Assembly (NCBI GenBank): GCA_029263175.1
Contig: JAJCXZ010000098.1
Coordinates: 1 to 58,930, forward strand
Source of the DNA: Acidimicrobiales bacterium
GTDB taxonomy: Bacteria > Actinomycetota > Acidimicrobiia > Acidimicrobiales > Aldehydirespiratoraceae
Length of the DNA: 58,930 nt
Reading direction: 5' to 3'
The translations under genes and the position numbers were made by a program. Below, one piece after another: positions 1 to 9,999 of this stretch. The notes under the pieces were generated by a model, which did not search any database, was not told the origin of the DNA, and was given only the letters and a program-made list of their open reading frames with translations. Within the stretch, counting starts at the first letter, position 1; each line of letters starts with the position of its first letter.

Positions 1-1129
<1,129 letters not shown>

Positions 1130-1138
1130 GAGCGACGC

Positions 1139-1444
1139 CTACCCCCTCAACACCGACAGATCATCGGCGGTGGCATCCGCTCGACGACGAGTGATCGCCA
1201 CAACCAACGCGAGGCCGACGACGACCTCCACAGCCGCGACCACCAGGACAAAGAACACGGCGATCTGACCGCCGACATCATTCAGATCCGAACCGAAGGC
1301 CACGAACGAAATGTTGACAGCGTTGAGCATCAGCTCCACACACATGAACATCACGAGTGGGTTGCGGCGTACCAAGAGGCCAGTGGCACCGATGGAGAAC
1401 ATCGACGCCGACAACACGAGGTACCAGGTGGTGGTGAGCTCCAC
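1139..1444 (-). CDS. nuoK: NADH-quinone oxidoreductase subunit K
   Basis: Small membrane subunit of complex I (101 residues, the usual length) with three hydrophobic helices. The family-typical NPLVMFMCVELMLNAVN segment carries the conserved membrane glutamate of helix 2, and a second acidic residue lies in VVAAVEVVVGLALV. The ATG overlaps the last base of the nuoJ stop codon, so the two are almost certainly co-translated. It lies between nuoJ and nuoL in the standard nuo order. Confidence 0.97.
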   Translation of the reverse strand: MELTTTWYLVLSASMFSIGATGLLVRRNPLVMFMCVELMLNAVNISFVAFGSDLNDVGGQIAVFFVLVVAAVEVVVGLALVVAITRRRADATADDLSVLRG

Positions 1445-2115
1445 TACGACTCCCTGTTGCCTTCGCTGGAGACTTCCGCTCCAGAATTCCCGCTGTCACC
1501 GTCGTGAGGCGTGTCTTCATCGTTGGCGCCGGCCGGAGCGAGGCTCGGCAGCTCCAACGAGGCCGGCTCGAGATCGGCCAGCACATCCTCACGACGAATC
1601 GACCGGGTGAGAACAACCGCGCCGATCACCGCGATGGTGAGCAATGCCGCCGTGATCTCGAAGCCAAAGGCGTAGTCGGTGAACAGCACGCGGCCGATGC
1701 GCTCGATGTCGGTCAGGCCGTTGTCGAGAGCGTTCTCCGCGGATGCGGGAGCGCTGCCGGTGGCGCCGTCGACGCTCCAGCCGACCGTGACGATCGTGAG
1801 CGCAGCGATCGAGGCGCCGACCACCAAGGCCAACTCTCGCTGGCCACCGATCGGATCGATGCCCAGCTCTTCAGCCTTGTCGACGCCGAGCAGCATGATC
1901 ACAAACAGGAACAGGATGACGATGGCGCCCGCGTAGACCACGACCTGCACGGCCGCGAGGAAGTGCGCATCCTCGATGAGGAACAGCAGAGCCACACCCA
2001 TCAGAGTCTGGATCAGAAACAGCGCCGAGTGCACTGGATTCCTCGACAGAACGACACCGAGGGCGCCGACCAGCACGATCACGGCGCTGATGATGAAGAC
2101 GATCTCCTCGCTCAT
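1444..2115 (-). CDS. nuoJ: NADH-quinone oxidoreductase subunit J
   Basis: Membrane subunit of complex I, 223 residues. The N-terminal helices read SRNPVHSALFLI, then ALLFLIEDAHFLAAVQVVVYAGAIVILFLFVIML, which is the hallmark NuoJ region. A soluble loop and a fourth and fifth helix follow. The C-terminal tail (about 35 residues, acidic and low-complexity) contains a palindromic repeat encoding NSGAEVSSE just before the stop. The likely ribosome site GGAGGG upstream of the ATG is itself the arm of another copy of that palindrome (2124-2142). The start is 48 bases after the nuoI stop. Confidence 0.97.
   Translation of the reverse strand: MSEEIVFIISAVIVLVGALGVVLSRNPVHSALFLIQTLMGVALLFLIEDAHFLAAVQVVVYAGAIVILFLFVIMLLGVDKAEELGIDPIGGQRELALVVGASIAALTIVTVGWSVDGATGSAPASAENALDNGLTDIERIGRVLFTDYAFGFEITAALLTIAVIGAVVLTRSIRREDVLADLEPASLELPSLAPAGANDEDTPHDGDSGNSGAEVSSEGNRES
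1466..1484. repeat. palindromic repeat, copy A, in the nuoJ 3' end
   Basis: CTGGAG-ACTTCCG-CTCCAG: 6-bp stem, 7-base loop. Read on the coding strand it encodes SGAEVSS in frame, seven codons before the nuoJ stop. It shares the loop ACTTCCG and downstream AGAATTCCC with copy C, but stem bases differ in compensating pairs. Confidence 0.75.
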
Positions 2116-2123
2116 GTCACACC

Positions 2124-2142
2124 CTCCGGACTTCCGCCGGAG
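2124..2142. repeat. palindromic repeat, copy B, in the nuoJ leader
   Basis: CTCCGG-ACTTCCG-CCGGAG. It lies 9 bases before the nuoJ ATG, and its arm supplies the likely ribosome site GGAGGG. It also falls inside a 13-codon open frame (2117-2158) in the same phase as the other copies, encoding MRFGDSPAEVRRV. Confidence 0.75.
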
Positions 2143-2163
2143 AATCCCCGAAACGCATCGCGC

Positions 2164-2850
2164 TCACCCATCGTTCTCGCTCCGGACTTCCGCCGGAGAA
2201 TTCCCACCATCGGTGCTGATCGTGCCCGCCGACTGCCCGACCTCGGGAGCGCGGACGCCGTAACCGAGCTCACCGGCCCAATGGACCGAGCCTTCGTAGC
2301 GGTGATCACCGGCAGACGAGGTGGCGCGCATCCAGCCCGAGGTCAGCTGGTCATCGCCCTCGCGCCAGTCTTCCCACGGCATCTTTTGGGGCATGCCGTC
2401 GTCATCGACCACGAGTTCGTTCTTTGTGTAGATGGCATCGTTGCGGTTGGTGAAGGAGAACTCGAACAGCTTCGACTCGGTGATCGCCTGCGTCGGGCAC
2501 GCCTCTACACACAGGTCGCAGTGGATGCACCGCAGGTAGTTGATCTCATAGACGTACCCGAACCGCTCGCCGGGTGAGGTTGGATCGTCAGGGTCGTTGT
2601 CGGCGCCGCGCACATAGATGCACTTCGCCGGACAGACACCGGCGCAGAGTTCGCAGCCGATGCACTTCTCCATGCCGTCCTCGTAACGGTTGAGAACGTG
2701 GCGGCCGTGGAAACGCTCGGGCTTCGGTCGCTTGTTGTCCGGAGCACCTTCCTTCGCCTTGCCGCCCCGATAATCGCCGGTGACACGATCCTCGAAGAGC
2801 TTCTTGAAGGTGACCGCAAAGCCGCGGAGATAGTCGAGTGGATCAGCCAT
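2164..2850 (-). CDS. nuoI: NADH-quinone oxidoreductase subunit I (2x[4Fe-4S])
   Basis: Peripheral-arm subunit carrying clusters N6a and N6b, which pass electrons toward NuoB. Two ferredoxin motifs are visible: CIGCELCAGVCPAKC (Cys63, 66, 69, 73) and CIHCDLCVEACP (Cys108, 111, 114, 118). At 228 residues it is longer than many bacterial NuoI proteins because of a C-terminal extension. That tail ends in a palindromic repeat encoding NSPAEVRSE six residues before the stop. The ATG overlaps the end of nuoH by 8 bases. Confidence 0.97.
   Translation of the reverse strand: MADPLDYLRGFAVTFKKLFEDRVTGDYRGGKAKEGAPDNKRPKPERFHGRHVLNRYEDGMEKCIGCELCAGVCPAKCIYVRGADNDPDDPTSPGERFGYVYEINYLRCIHCDLCVEACPTQAITESKLFEFSFTNRNDAIYTKNELVVDDDGMPQKMPWEDWREGDDQLTSGWMRATSSAGDHRYEGSVHWAGELGYGVRAPEVGQSAGTISTDGGNSPAEVRSENDG
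2180..2198. repeat. palindromic repeat, copy C, in the nuoI 3' end
   Basis: CTCCGG-ACTTCCG-CCGGAG, perfect 6-bp stem. It encodes SPAEVRS in frame, close to the nuoI stop, and is followed by the AGAATTCCC flank shared with copy A. Confidence 0.75.
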
Positions 2851-4084
2851 TGGCGTCCTCCATCGCTTTGATGCGCTCGGATCGAGCAGTGTTGATCGCG
2901 GCCGTCAGCAGCGTTGCCATCAGACCGCAGAAGGCCATGAAACCGAGCACGAAGGCATAGGTCTTGGTGGTGCTCCAGTTCTCGGAATCGCCGACACGCA
3001 GACCCGCCAACATGATGAACCAGGCGAGCGACAGCGGGATGAGAAGCTTCCAGCCGAGATCCATGAGCTGGTCGTAGCGGAAGCGCGGGAGGGTCGCCCG
3101 GAACCAGACGAACATGAACAAGAAGATGAAGAGCTTGAGGAAGAACCAGACCGTGCCGATCCACCAGCCCTCGGGCAGGAAGAGCGCCGGTCCGGCAGGG
3201 CCACCGAGGAACAAGGTGACGATCACGGCCGACATGGTGATCGTGTTCATGAACTCGGCGAGGAAGAACAGGGCGAAGCGGATCGACGAGTACTCGGTAT
3301 GGAAGCCGCCGACCAGCTCCTGTTCGGCCTCGACAAGGTCGAAAGGAGGGCGGTTGAGCTCGGCGGTGCCGGCAATCAAGAACACGACGAACGGCACGAA
3401 GCCGGTGACGATGATGTTCCAGTTGGGAATCCCGAATGCACCAAGCGAGAAGCCGGGAGCAGCCTGATCGAGCACCATGTCGTGGGTGCTGAGCGAACCC
3501 GTTTGCAGGACAACGGCCGCGATGGCGAGACCGAGCGCCGCCTCGTAGGAGACCATCTGCGCCGAGGCACGAACCGAGCCGAGCAGCGGGTACTTCGAGC
3601 CGGAACCCCAACCGGCGAGCATCACGCCATAGATGGCGATCGAGGACATCGCCAGGAAGAACAGGATGCCCATCGGCGGATCGGCGACCTGCAGGAACGT
3701 GTCGTGACCGAACATGGTCACGACACCGTCACCATCATCGCCGTTGAAATCACCACCAAGGGGCACGACTGCGAAGACGAGGAACGCCGGCACCAAGGAC
3801 AGGTACGGTGCCAACTTGAAGGCGAAGCGGTCGGCGTTGTCGGGGACCAGGTCCTCTTTGAAGAACAACTTGATGCCGTCGGCCAGGGTCTGGAGGATGC
3901 CCCACGGACCGGCGATGCTCGGGCCGATTCGGTTCTGCATGTCGGAGATGAGCTTGCGTTCGAACCAGACCATCAACATCACGGAGATCAGCAGGAAGAC
4001 AAACGCAACGACGACCTTCAGCAAGGTGACGAGAAGGTCACCCATGAAGTCGCCGACATAGAGGGGGTCGAGGCCGAGGATCAT
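2843..4084 (-). CDS. nuoH: NADH-quinone oxidoreductase subunit H
   Basis: Membrane subunit that forms the quinone-binding chamber with NuoB and NuoD. It has 413 residues and eight or more hydrophobic helices. Diagnostic segments include VWFERKLISDMQNRIGPSIAGPWGILQTLADGIKL near the N-terminus and AELNRPPFDLVEAEQELVGGFHTEYSS in the middle, which carries the acidic residues of the quinone/proton-coupling region. The ATG at 4084 overlaps the nuoG stop by 4 bases, which indicates coupled translation within the nuo operon. Confidence 0.98.
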   Translation of the reverse strand: MILGLDPLYVGDFMGDLLVTLLKVVVAFVFLLISVMLMVWFERKLISDMQNRIGPSIAGPWGILQTLADGIKLFFKEDLVPDNADRFAFKLAPYLSLVPAFLVFAVVPLGGDFNGDDGDGVVTMFGHDTFLQVADPPMGILFFLAMSSIAIYGVMLAGWGSGSKYPLLGSVRASAQMVSYEAALGLAIAAVVLQTGSLSTHDMVLDQAAPGFSLGAFGIPNWNIIVTGFVPFVVFLIAGTAELNRPPFDLVEAEQELVGGFHTEYSSIRFALFFLAEFMNTITMSAVIVTLFLGGPAGPALFLPEGWWIGTVWFFLKLFIFLFMFVWFRATLPRFRYDQLMDLGWKLLIPLSLAWFIMLAGLRVGDSENWSTTKTYAFVLGFMAFCGLMATLLTAAINTARSERIKAMEDANG

Positions 4085-6564
4085 GAGCGCTCCACCCGCA
4101 CATCGGTGACCGGTTGCGAGGCGTCGATCAGCTGGTTGGCGTTGGCGCCCGGAGAGTTGGCCGGAATGGCGGCCGAGCCGGCGGGCACCCCCGGGTCGGC
4201 GATGACCGGGGTCATCAGCTCGCCCTTGTTGGAGATCAGCTGCACGACACTGCCCGCCTCGACCCCGAGCTTGTCGAAGTCGGCGGGGTTGAGACGCAGT
4301 TCGATGGAACGAGCGAGACCGGCACTCGATGGCGAGTGGCTCAGGGTCGTGCCGGCGTCGTACATGCGGCGCGTGGCGACCAGCCGGAGCGAGTACGCGT
4401 CATTGGCCGGGTCGACGCTTCCGCTACCGGCGGGTTCGGCGATGGATCCGTTGCCGGAACACAACACACCTTCGACGCCAGCCGCGGCGAGTGCCGCCTC
4501 GGTCAGATCTCCGTGGACGGCCGACAAGGCCGCGAGTTCGGCTCGGGCGGCTGCGGGTGACTCGATGCCGAGGTCCTTGCCGAGACGCTGCGCAATCTGG
4601 GCGGCGATCATCCAGTCGGATCGTGCAGTGCCACAGGGCGTGACCTTTTGCTCACAGACACTCACTCGACCTTCGAGATTGGTGAACGTGCCGTCGACTT
4701 CGGTGGCGGCCGCGGCGGGAAGGACGAGATCGGCGTGGGCCACGAGTGAGGCGTTGGGCAACGTGTCGATGGCGATCACCGTGGCCGCACCGGCGAGACC
4801 GGCCTCGGCCGCTGCCGCCTCCGGGAAGTCGCTGAGCGGGTCAGCGCCCAACAGCACAAGCACGTCGATATCGCCCGCAGCGGCTGCGGCGAGCATGCCG
4901 GCCGTGTCCAAGCCCGTGGACTCGGGGACAGAACCCCAGGCCTCGGCGAACGCCTCGCCGCCATCAGCGAGCGTGGTGCGACCGGGAAGCAACCCCGGCG
5001 CAAGGCCCGCGTCGAGGGCGCCGTGCACGTTTCCACGACGTAGGGCCGACAGGAAGGAAACATCGGCCAAGCCGTTCAACGCGGTGGCGGCGTCAACGAT
5101 TGCAGCCGAGGATTCCGCGAGCGACGCTCGTCCGAGCACAACCGTGACGGGGCCGCTGATGGATGCGGCTGCGGCCGCAATCGCGTCGGCCGCAACGCCG
5201 GCGGCGTCGGAGGCCGTCCCGGATCCGGCGGCGACAACGGCCGCGGCGAGATCGCCGAGCTCGCCTGGGCGGGGATGCAGCGAGTGAGCCGCGATGCCCG
5301 ACAGTCCGGTGCGGTGGGGCGTGAGTTCGATCAGCGTGGCGCCGTCGTTGACCACGGCGTGTCGCAGACGCAGGAAGAGCGCGCCGAGATCTTCCTTGGG
5401 GTCGGGGCCCGCAAGGATGATCGTGCCGCCGGGGCGGCACGCATCGGCGATGGTGGCCCGGGGTAATCCGAGAACCACCGCGGCCGGAAGACCATCGCCG
5501 AGCTGAGCGTCGACATTGTCGGTGCCGAGGATGCCCTTGGCCAGTTTGGCCCAGGCGTACTGGGCCTCGTTGGTGAGACGGGCGCCACCGATGACACCGA
5601 TGCGAGCAGGATCAACGTCGGTCAACACATCGACGATGGTGCTCATCGCCGCGGCCCAACCGGTTGAGGCCAGGTCGCTTCCCGAGTCGGCCCGAGCCAT
5701 CGGCTGGGTGATGCGGTTCACGCTGTTGAGTGCCTCGAACGCGAAACGTTCCTTGTCCGAGAGCCAACCCCAATTGACCGACTCGCTGTCGACACCGAGG
5801 ACACGAAGGACCTTGTTGCGTGACGACTGCACGGTGATGCGCGAGCCGACCGAGTCGGTCCACGCCGTGGAGAGGTTCTCTTCGAGATCCCACGGGCGAG
5901 CCTTGAATCGGTAGGGCTTGGCCGTGAGGGCCCCGACCGGGCAGATCTGCACGGTGTTGCCCGAGAAGTAGGAGGCGAACGGCTCGTCGGGGAACGTGTT
6001 GACCTGGGTGTTGTTGCCCCGGTCCATGAAGTGGATCAGCGTGTCGCCTGCCACCTCGTCGGCAAAGCGGGTGCAGCGGTCGCAAAGGATGCAGCGTTCA
6101 CGGTCGAGGTAGACGGTGTCGCTGATGGCGATCGGCTTCTCGTAGTGACGCTTCTCTTCGATGAACCGTGACTCACCGGGCCCGAAGGCCATGGTCTGGT
6201 CCTGAAGCGGGCATTCGCCGCCCTTGTCGCAGACCGGACAGTCGAGCGGATGGTTGGCGAGCAGGAACTCGAGGACGCCGTCCTGGGCCTTCCTGGTGAG
6301 CTCGCTCTCGGTGTCGACGGTCATTCCATCGGTGACCGGCAGCATGCAGCTCGGCTGCAGGGCCGGGCCACGGCCGGTGTCGACCTCGACGAGACACATG
6401 CGACACATGCCGACCGGCGACATACGCGGGTGGTAACAGAATCGGGGGATGTAGGTGCCGGTGCGCTCGCAGGCGTCGATCAACAATTCGCCCGGGTTGG
6501 CCTGGATCTCTGCGCCGTTGACCGTGACCGCCACCGTCGAGACAGCATCTTGGGTGTCGGTCAT
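4081..6564 (-). CDS. nuoG: NADH-quinone oxidoreductase subunit G
   Basis: Large iron-sulfur subunit of complex I (827 residues). An N-terminal 2Fe-2S domain has Cys43, 54, 57 and 73 (N1b). It is followed by the His105/Cys109/112/118 cluster (N5) and by Cys158/161/164/208 (N4). I see no cysteine set for the extra N7 cluster known from some bacterial NuoG. The remainder is a molybdopterin-oxidoreductase-like fold without obvious cofactor function, very Ala-rich between about residues 430 and 620, with the late ADLVLPAAAATEVDGTFTNLEG signature. The start overlaps the nuoF stop by 4 bases. Confidence 0.97.
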   Translation of the reverse strand: MTDTQDAVSTVAVTVNGAEIQANPGELLIDACERTGTYIPRFCYHPRMSPVGMCRMCLVEVDTGRGPALQPSCMLPVTDGMTVDTESELTRKAQDGVLEFLLANHPLDCPVCDKGGECPLQDQTMAFGPGESRFIEEKRHYEKPIAISDTVYLDRERCILCDRCTRFADEVAGDTLIHFMDRGNNTQVNTFPDEPFASYFSGNTVQICPVGALTAKPYRFKARPWDLEENLSTAWTDSVGSRITVQSSRNKVLRVLGVDSESVNWGWLSDKERFAFEALNSVNRITQPMARADSGSDLASTGWAAAMSTIVDVLTDVDPARIGVIGGARLTNEAQYAWAKLAKGILGTDNVDAQLGDGLPAAVVLGLPRATIADACRPGGTIILAGPDPKEDLGALFLRLRHAVVNDGATLIELTPHRTGLSGIAAHSLHPRPGELGDLAAAVVAAGSGTASDAAGVAADAIAAAAASISGPVTVVLGRASLAESSAAIVDAATALNGLADVSFLSALRRGNVHGALDAGLAPGLLPGRTTLADGGEAFAEAWGSVPESTGLDTAGMLAAAAAGDIDVLVLLGADPLSDFPEAAAAEAGLAGAATVIAIDTLPNASLVAHADLVLPAAAATEVDGTFTNLEGRVSVCEQKVTPCGTARSDWMIAAQIAQRLGKDLGIESPAAARAELAALSAVHGDLTEAALAAAGVEGVLCSGNGSIAEPAGSGSVDPANDAYSLRLVATRRMYDAGTTLSHSPSSAGLARSIELRLNPADFDKLGVEAGSVVQLISNKGELMTPVIADPGVPAGSAAIPANSPGANANQLIDASQPVTDVRVERS

Positions 6565-7979
6565 GAAACGGCCCCTGCGTTCATTGGAGCGGCAGAAACG
6601 GGAATGGTGTCGCGCTTGGTGATCTTCGCGTCGTACTCGTGGCGGAAGCGGCGGATGGTCGACGTGATCGGGGCGACCGATGAAGGACCAAGCGGGCAGA
6701 TCGTGGTCTGCTTCGGAGGGAATGGCACGGCCTCGAGATCCTGCGACGGATCGGCGGCCACGGGATAGGGCCCGGGTGAGATGTTGTCGGCGATGTCGAG
6801 CAGCATGTCGATGTCGCTCGGGCGGCCTTCACCATCGAGAATGCGCTGGAGCACCCGCTCCTCCCAGGTGGTGCCTTCCCGGCACGGGGTGCATTTGCCG
6901 CAGGACTCGCGGGCATAGAAGCGCACGAGCCGCAGCGCGGCCTTGACCGCGTCGGTGGTTTCGTCCATCACGATGAGTGCACCGGAGCCGAGCATCGATC
7001 CCGCCGCCCCGACCGCCCTGGCCTCGAGGGGCAGATCCAGCTGCTCGGGAAAGAACCATGGGGCCGAGCCGCCGCCGGGTACGAACATTTTGAGCTCGTG
7101 ACCTTCGCGGATGCCCTGGCAGAAGTTGTCGCCATAGAAGAGGTCGCGGAATGTGGTGACACCCTGCTCGATCTCGTAGACGCCAGGACGCTTCACGTGA
7201 CCTGACACCGCAACCATGCGGGTGCCGGGCGCGGTCTCGGAGCCGTACGTCGTGTATTGGTCGGCGCCGTTCTGCATGAGCCACGGCAGGTTGGCCAGCG
7301 TCTCGACATTGTTGACGATGGTGGGTTGGCCGTAGAGACCGATCGCAGCCGGGAAATATGGCGGCTTCAGACGCGGCATACCGCGATTGCCCTCGAGGCT
7401 CTCGATGAGCGCCGTCTCTTCGCCGACGATGTAGGCGCCGGCACCCCACGTGAGGGTGATGTCGACGCTGAAGTCGGTGCCGAGAATGTTCTTCCCGACA
7501 TAGCCCCTGGCATAGGCGTCGTTGAGGGCTTGGCCGATGCGCTCCTGGGCCAGAGCCATCTCACCGCGGACGTAGAGGAAGCATTGGGCGAGGCCGAGGG
7601 CGTAACAGGTGATGAGGCAACCCTCGATTAGCTGGTGCGGGTCGCGCTCCATCAGCAGCCGGTCCTTGTAGGTGCCGGGCTCGCTCTCGTCACCATTGAC
7701 GACGAGGTAGTACGGGAACTTGCCAGGAGGCATGAACCCCCACTTGACACCGGCGGGGAAGCCGGCGCCGCCACGACCGAGAACCGTGGCGTCACGAACC
7801 TCGGTGTGGACGTCGGCCGGCCGTCGGCTCAGGGCGGTGCGCAGACCTTCGTAACCACCGGTGGCCTCCGACCGTTCCATCGTGTACGAATCCTCGTAGG
7901 GGAATCGGCTGGTGACGATCTTGGGACCGTCGTTGTCGACATACCCGGCTGCGTGAGGGATGTAGTCGTGGGTCGGCAT
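6561..7979 (-). CDS. nuoF: NADH-quinone oxidoreductase subunit F
   Basis: NADH-oxidising flavoprotein subunit (472 residues). The FMN-binding glycine loop GRGGAGFPAGVKW and the nucleotide/flavin segment NGDESEPGTYKDR are both present. Toward the C-terminus ESCGKCTPCREGT supplies three cysteines of the N3 [4Fe-4S] cluster, and CPLG near residue 435 supplies the fourth. Overlaps at both ends (ATGA with nuoE, 4 bases with nuoG) place it firmly in the operon. Confidence 0.98.
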   Translation of the reverse strand: MPTHDYIPHAAGYVDNDGPKIVTSRFPYEDSYTMERSEATGGYEGLRTALSRRPADVHTEVRDATVLGRGGAGFPAGVKWGFMPPGKFPYYLVVNGDESEPGTYKDRLLMERDPHQLIEGCLITCYALGLAQCFLYVRGEMALAQERIGQALNDAYARGYVGKNILGTDFSVDITLTWGAGAYIVGEETALIESLEGNRGMPRLKPPYFPAAIGLYGQPTIVNNVETLANLPWLMQNGADQYTTYGSETAPGTRMVAVSGHVKRPGVYEIEQGVTTFRDLFYGDNFCQGIREGHELKMFVPGGGSAPWFFPEQLDLPLEARAVGAAGSMLGSGALIVMDETTDAVKAALRLVRFYARESCGKCTPCREGTTWEERVLQRILDGEGRPSDIDMLLDIADNISPGPYPVAADPSQDLEAVPFPPKQTTICPLGPSSVAPITSTIRRFRHEYDAKITKRDTIPVSAAPMNAGAVS

Positions 7980-8671
7980 CAGACGGGTCCCTCGCTGCTT
8001 TCGCCGGGGACTTCCGCCCCAGATCCCCCAGCGCTGGTCACCGAGAGATCGGCGCCTTCCGGCGCGTCATTCCGGACCAGCCACACCGGGGCTTCGCTGG
8101 CATGCTCGGGCGGATGGATGCCGGCACCGGAGCCGGACGGGATCGACTGGCGCACACGAGCGAGCGTGCCGTGCTCGGGAATGTCGTCGGCGTTACCGGT
8201 GCGGATGTCGTCGATCAACTCATCGAATTCGTCGATGGTGATTCGGTGACGGAAGCGGTAGTTGACCTGCAGGGCCGGCGCTTCGGTGCAGGCTGCGATG
8301 CACTCCACGTCTTCCACGGTGAACATTCCGTCGGCGGTGGTGCCGCCGGCCTTCACACCGAGCTTCTCCTCGGCGTGAGCGAGCAGCTCTTCGCCGCCGA
8401 GCAGCTGGCACGACAGGTTGGTGCACACATTGACCATGTACTTGCCCACCGGGTGGAACTTGAACATCTCGTAGAACGAGCCGGTGCCCTTGACCTCAGC
8501 CGGCGTGGTGCCGGTGAGCTCCGCGATCTGACGCATGGCGTCATCGGTGACCCAGCCGTCCTGCTCCTGAGCCAGATGCAACAGCGGGATCAGTGCCGAC
8601 TTCGGCTTGGGATACCGGGAGATGATCTCGTGCGCTGTGGCCAGGTTGGCGGCACTGAAGTGATCCGTCAT
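7979..8671 (-). CDS. nuoE: NADH-quinone oxidoreductase subunit E
   Basis: Thioredoxin-like 2Fe-2S subunit (cluster N1a) of the NADH dehydrogenase module. The ligand pattern CTNLSC (Cx4C) followed by CIAAC (Cx3C) is intact. The core ends near residue 170. It is followed by an unusual tail of about 60 residues rich in Gly, Pro, Ser and Glu, making the protein 230 residues against about 160-170 for typical members. The tail ends with a palindromic repeat encoding GGSGAEVPGE shortly before the stop. The ATG overlaps the nuoD stop by 4 bases. Confidence 0.97.
   Translation of the reverse strand: MTDHFSAANLATAHEIISRYPKPKSALIPLLHLAQEQDGWVTDDAMRQIAELTGTTPAEVKGTGSFYEMFKFHPVGKYMVNVCTNLSCQLLGGEELLAHAEEKLGVKAGGTTADGMFTVEDVECIAACTEAPALQVNYRFRHRITIDEFDELIDDIRTGNADDIPEHGTLARVRQSIPSGSGAGIHPPEHASEAPVWLVRNDAPEGADLSVTSAGGSGAEVPGESSEGPV
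8004..8022. repeat. palindromic repeat, copy D, in the nuoE 3' end
   Basis: CCGGGG-ACTTCCG-CCCCAG: stem with one mismatch, same 7-base loop, followed by AGATCCCC. It encodes GAEVPG in frame near the end of the extended NuoE tail. Confidence 0.65.
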
Positions 8672-9999
8672 CGGTCGACCTCACCCATGATCGGATCGAC
8701 GCTCGAGATGATGGCGACACCGTCAGCGATCAAGCCGTTCTGCATGAGGTGGGGCATCGTCTGCACATTGATGAAGCTCGGGCCGCGGACGTGCATGCGG
8801 TACGGCGTGGAGGTGCCGTCGCTCACCAGGTAGACGCCGAGCTCGCCGCGAGGCGACTCGACACAGGCGTAGGCCTCACCCTCGGGGACCTTGTAGCCCT
8901 CGGTGAAGATCTTGAAGTGATGGATGAGCGCTTCCATCGACTGATCGATGCGCACCCGCGGTGGCGGAGTGACCTTCTTGTCCTGGACTCGGTAGTCACC
9001 GGCAGGCATCTTGTCGAGAATCTGTTCGACGATGCGCATTGACTCGCGGATCTCGTTGAGGCGGATGGCGTAGCGGTCGTAGCAGTCGCCGTAGGACCCG
9101 ACGATGACGTCGAAGTCGACCGCGCTGTAGGCGAGATACGGCTCGTCGCGACGAAGATCCCAGGCATAGCCGGTGGAACGGAGGATCGGACCAGTGGCGG
9201 AGAGGGCGAGGGCTTCGTCGGCGTTGAGGACGCCGACACCCTGGAGGCGTTCGCGCCAGATGGGCTGCCCGGTCATGAGGATGTCGTATTCCTCGAGGCG
9301 GGGTGGGATCAGCGCGAGGAGGTGCTCGACGTCGGCCTCCCAGCCGTCAGGCATGTCGGCCGCCACGCCTCCGGGGCGGATGTAGTTGTGGTTCATACGG
9401 AGGCCGGTGACCTTCTCGAAGAACCGCAGCACTTCCTCGCGTTCGCGCCAGCCGTAGATCATCATCGAGACGGCGCCGAGGTCCATGCCGTTGGTGGCCA
9501 TGAACAACAGGTGTGACGACATGCGGTTGAGCTCGCACATGAGCATGCGGATCCAGGTGGCCCGCTCCGGAACCTCGATACCCAGCAGCTTCTCGGTGGC
9601 GAGGCTGAACGCCAGCTCGGTGAAGAGCGGCGAGGCGTAGTCCATACGGGTGACGTTGGTGCCACCCTGAAGATACGTGAGCTGCTCGGCCTGCTTCTCC
9701 ATGCCGGTGTGCAGGTAACCGACCACGGGCTTGGAGCGGAGGACGGTTTCACCCTCCATCTCGAGCATCAGGCGCAACACGCCGTGAGTCGACGGATGCG
9801 AGGGGCCCATGTTGAGCAGGACCCGCTCGTCATCGGCATCGGTGTTGGGGTCGTTGCCGATCTCGGCGCACTCGGCTTCGCTCAGGCGGAGCACGGCGGA
9901 GTCGCTGCCGCGACGCTTCACACGCTCGGCACCGTCGATATTGTCGCCGAGGCCGCCGGCCTCGGACTGCTCAAGGTGCTCGGGATCGGTCAGGGTCAT
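8668..9999 (-). CDS. nuoD: NADH-quinone oxidoreductase subunit D
   Basis: 49-kDa-type subunit that lines the quinone site with NuoB and NuoH. It has 443 residues. After a variable N-terminus of about 55 residues the conserved core begins with LLNMGPSHPSTHGVLRLMLEMEGE and the quinone-site histidine region, then GYLHTGMEKQAE, and ends with the typical RGPSFINVQTMPHLMQNGLIADGVAIISSVDPIMGEVDR. It is hydrogenase-large-subunit-like but lacks metal-ligand cysteines, as expected. The start overlaps nuoC by 4 bases. Confidence 0.98.
   Translation of the reverse strand: MTLTDPEHLEQSEAGGLGDNIDGAERVKRRGSDSAVLRLSEAECAEIGNDPNTDADDERVLLNMGPSHPSTHGVLRLMLEMEGETVLRSKPVVGYLHTGMEKQAEQLTYLQGGTNVTRMDYASPLFTELAFSLATEKLLGIEVPERATWIRMLMCELNRMSSHLLFMATNGMDLGAVSMMIYGWREREEVLRFFEKVTGLRMNHNYIRPGGVAADMPDGWEADVEHLLALIPPRLEEYDILMTGQPIWRERLQGVGVLNADEALALSATGPILRSTGYAWDLRRDEPYLAYSAVDFDVIVGSYGDCYDRYAIRLNEIRESMRIVEQILDKMPAGDYRVQDKKVTPPPRVRIDQSMEALIHHFKIFTEGYKVPEGEAYACVESPRGELGVYLVSDGTSTPYRMHVRGPSFINVQTMPHLMQNGLIADGVAIISSVDPIMGEVDR

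Noticed and set aside
3299-5287. 662-codon open frame on the + strand opposite nuoG/nuoH
   Set aside because: It is antisense to clearly conserved nuoH and nuoG, has low-complexity Arg/Ala/Ser composition and no recognisable domain. Long shadow frames are expected in high-GC DNA.
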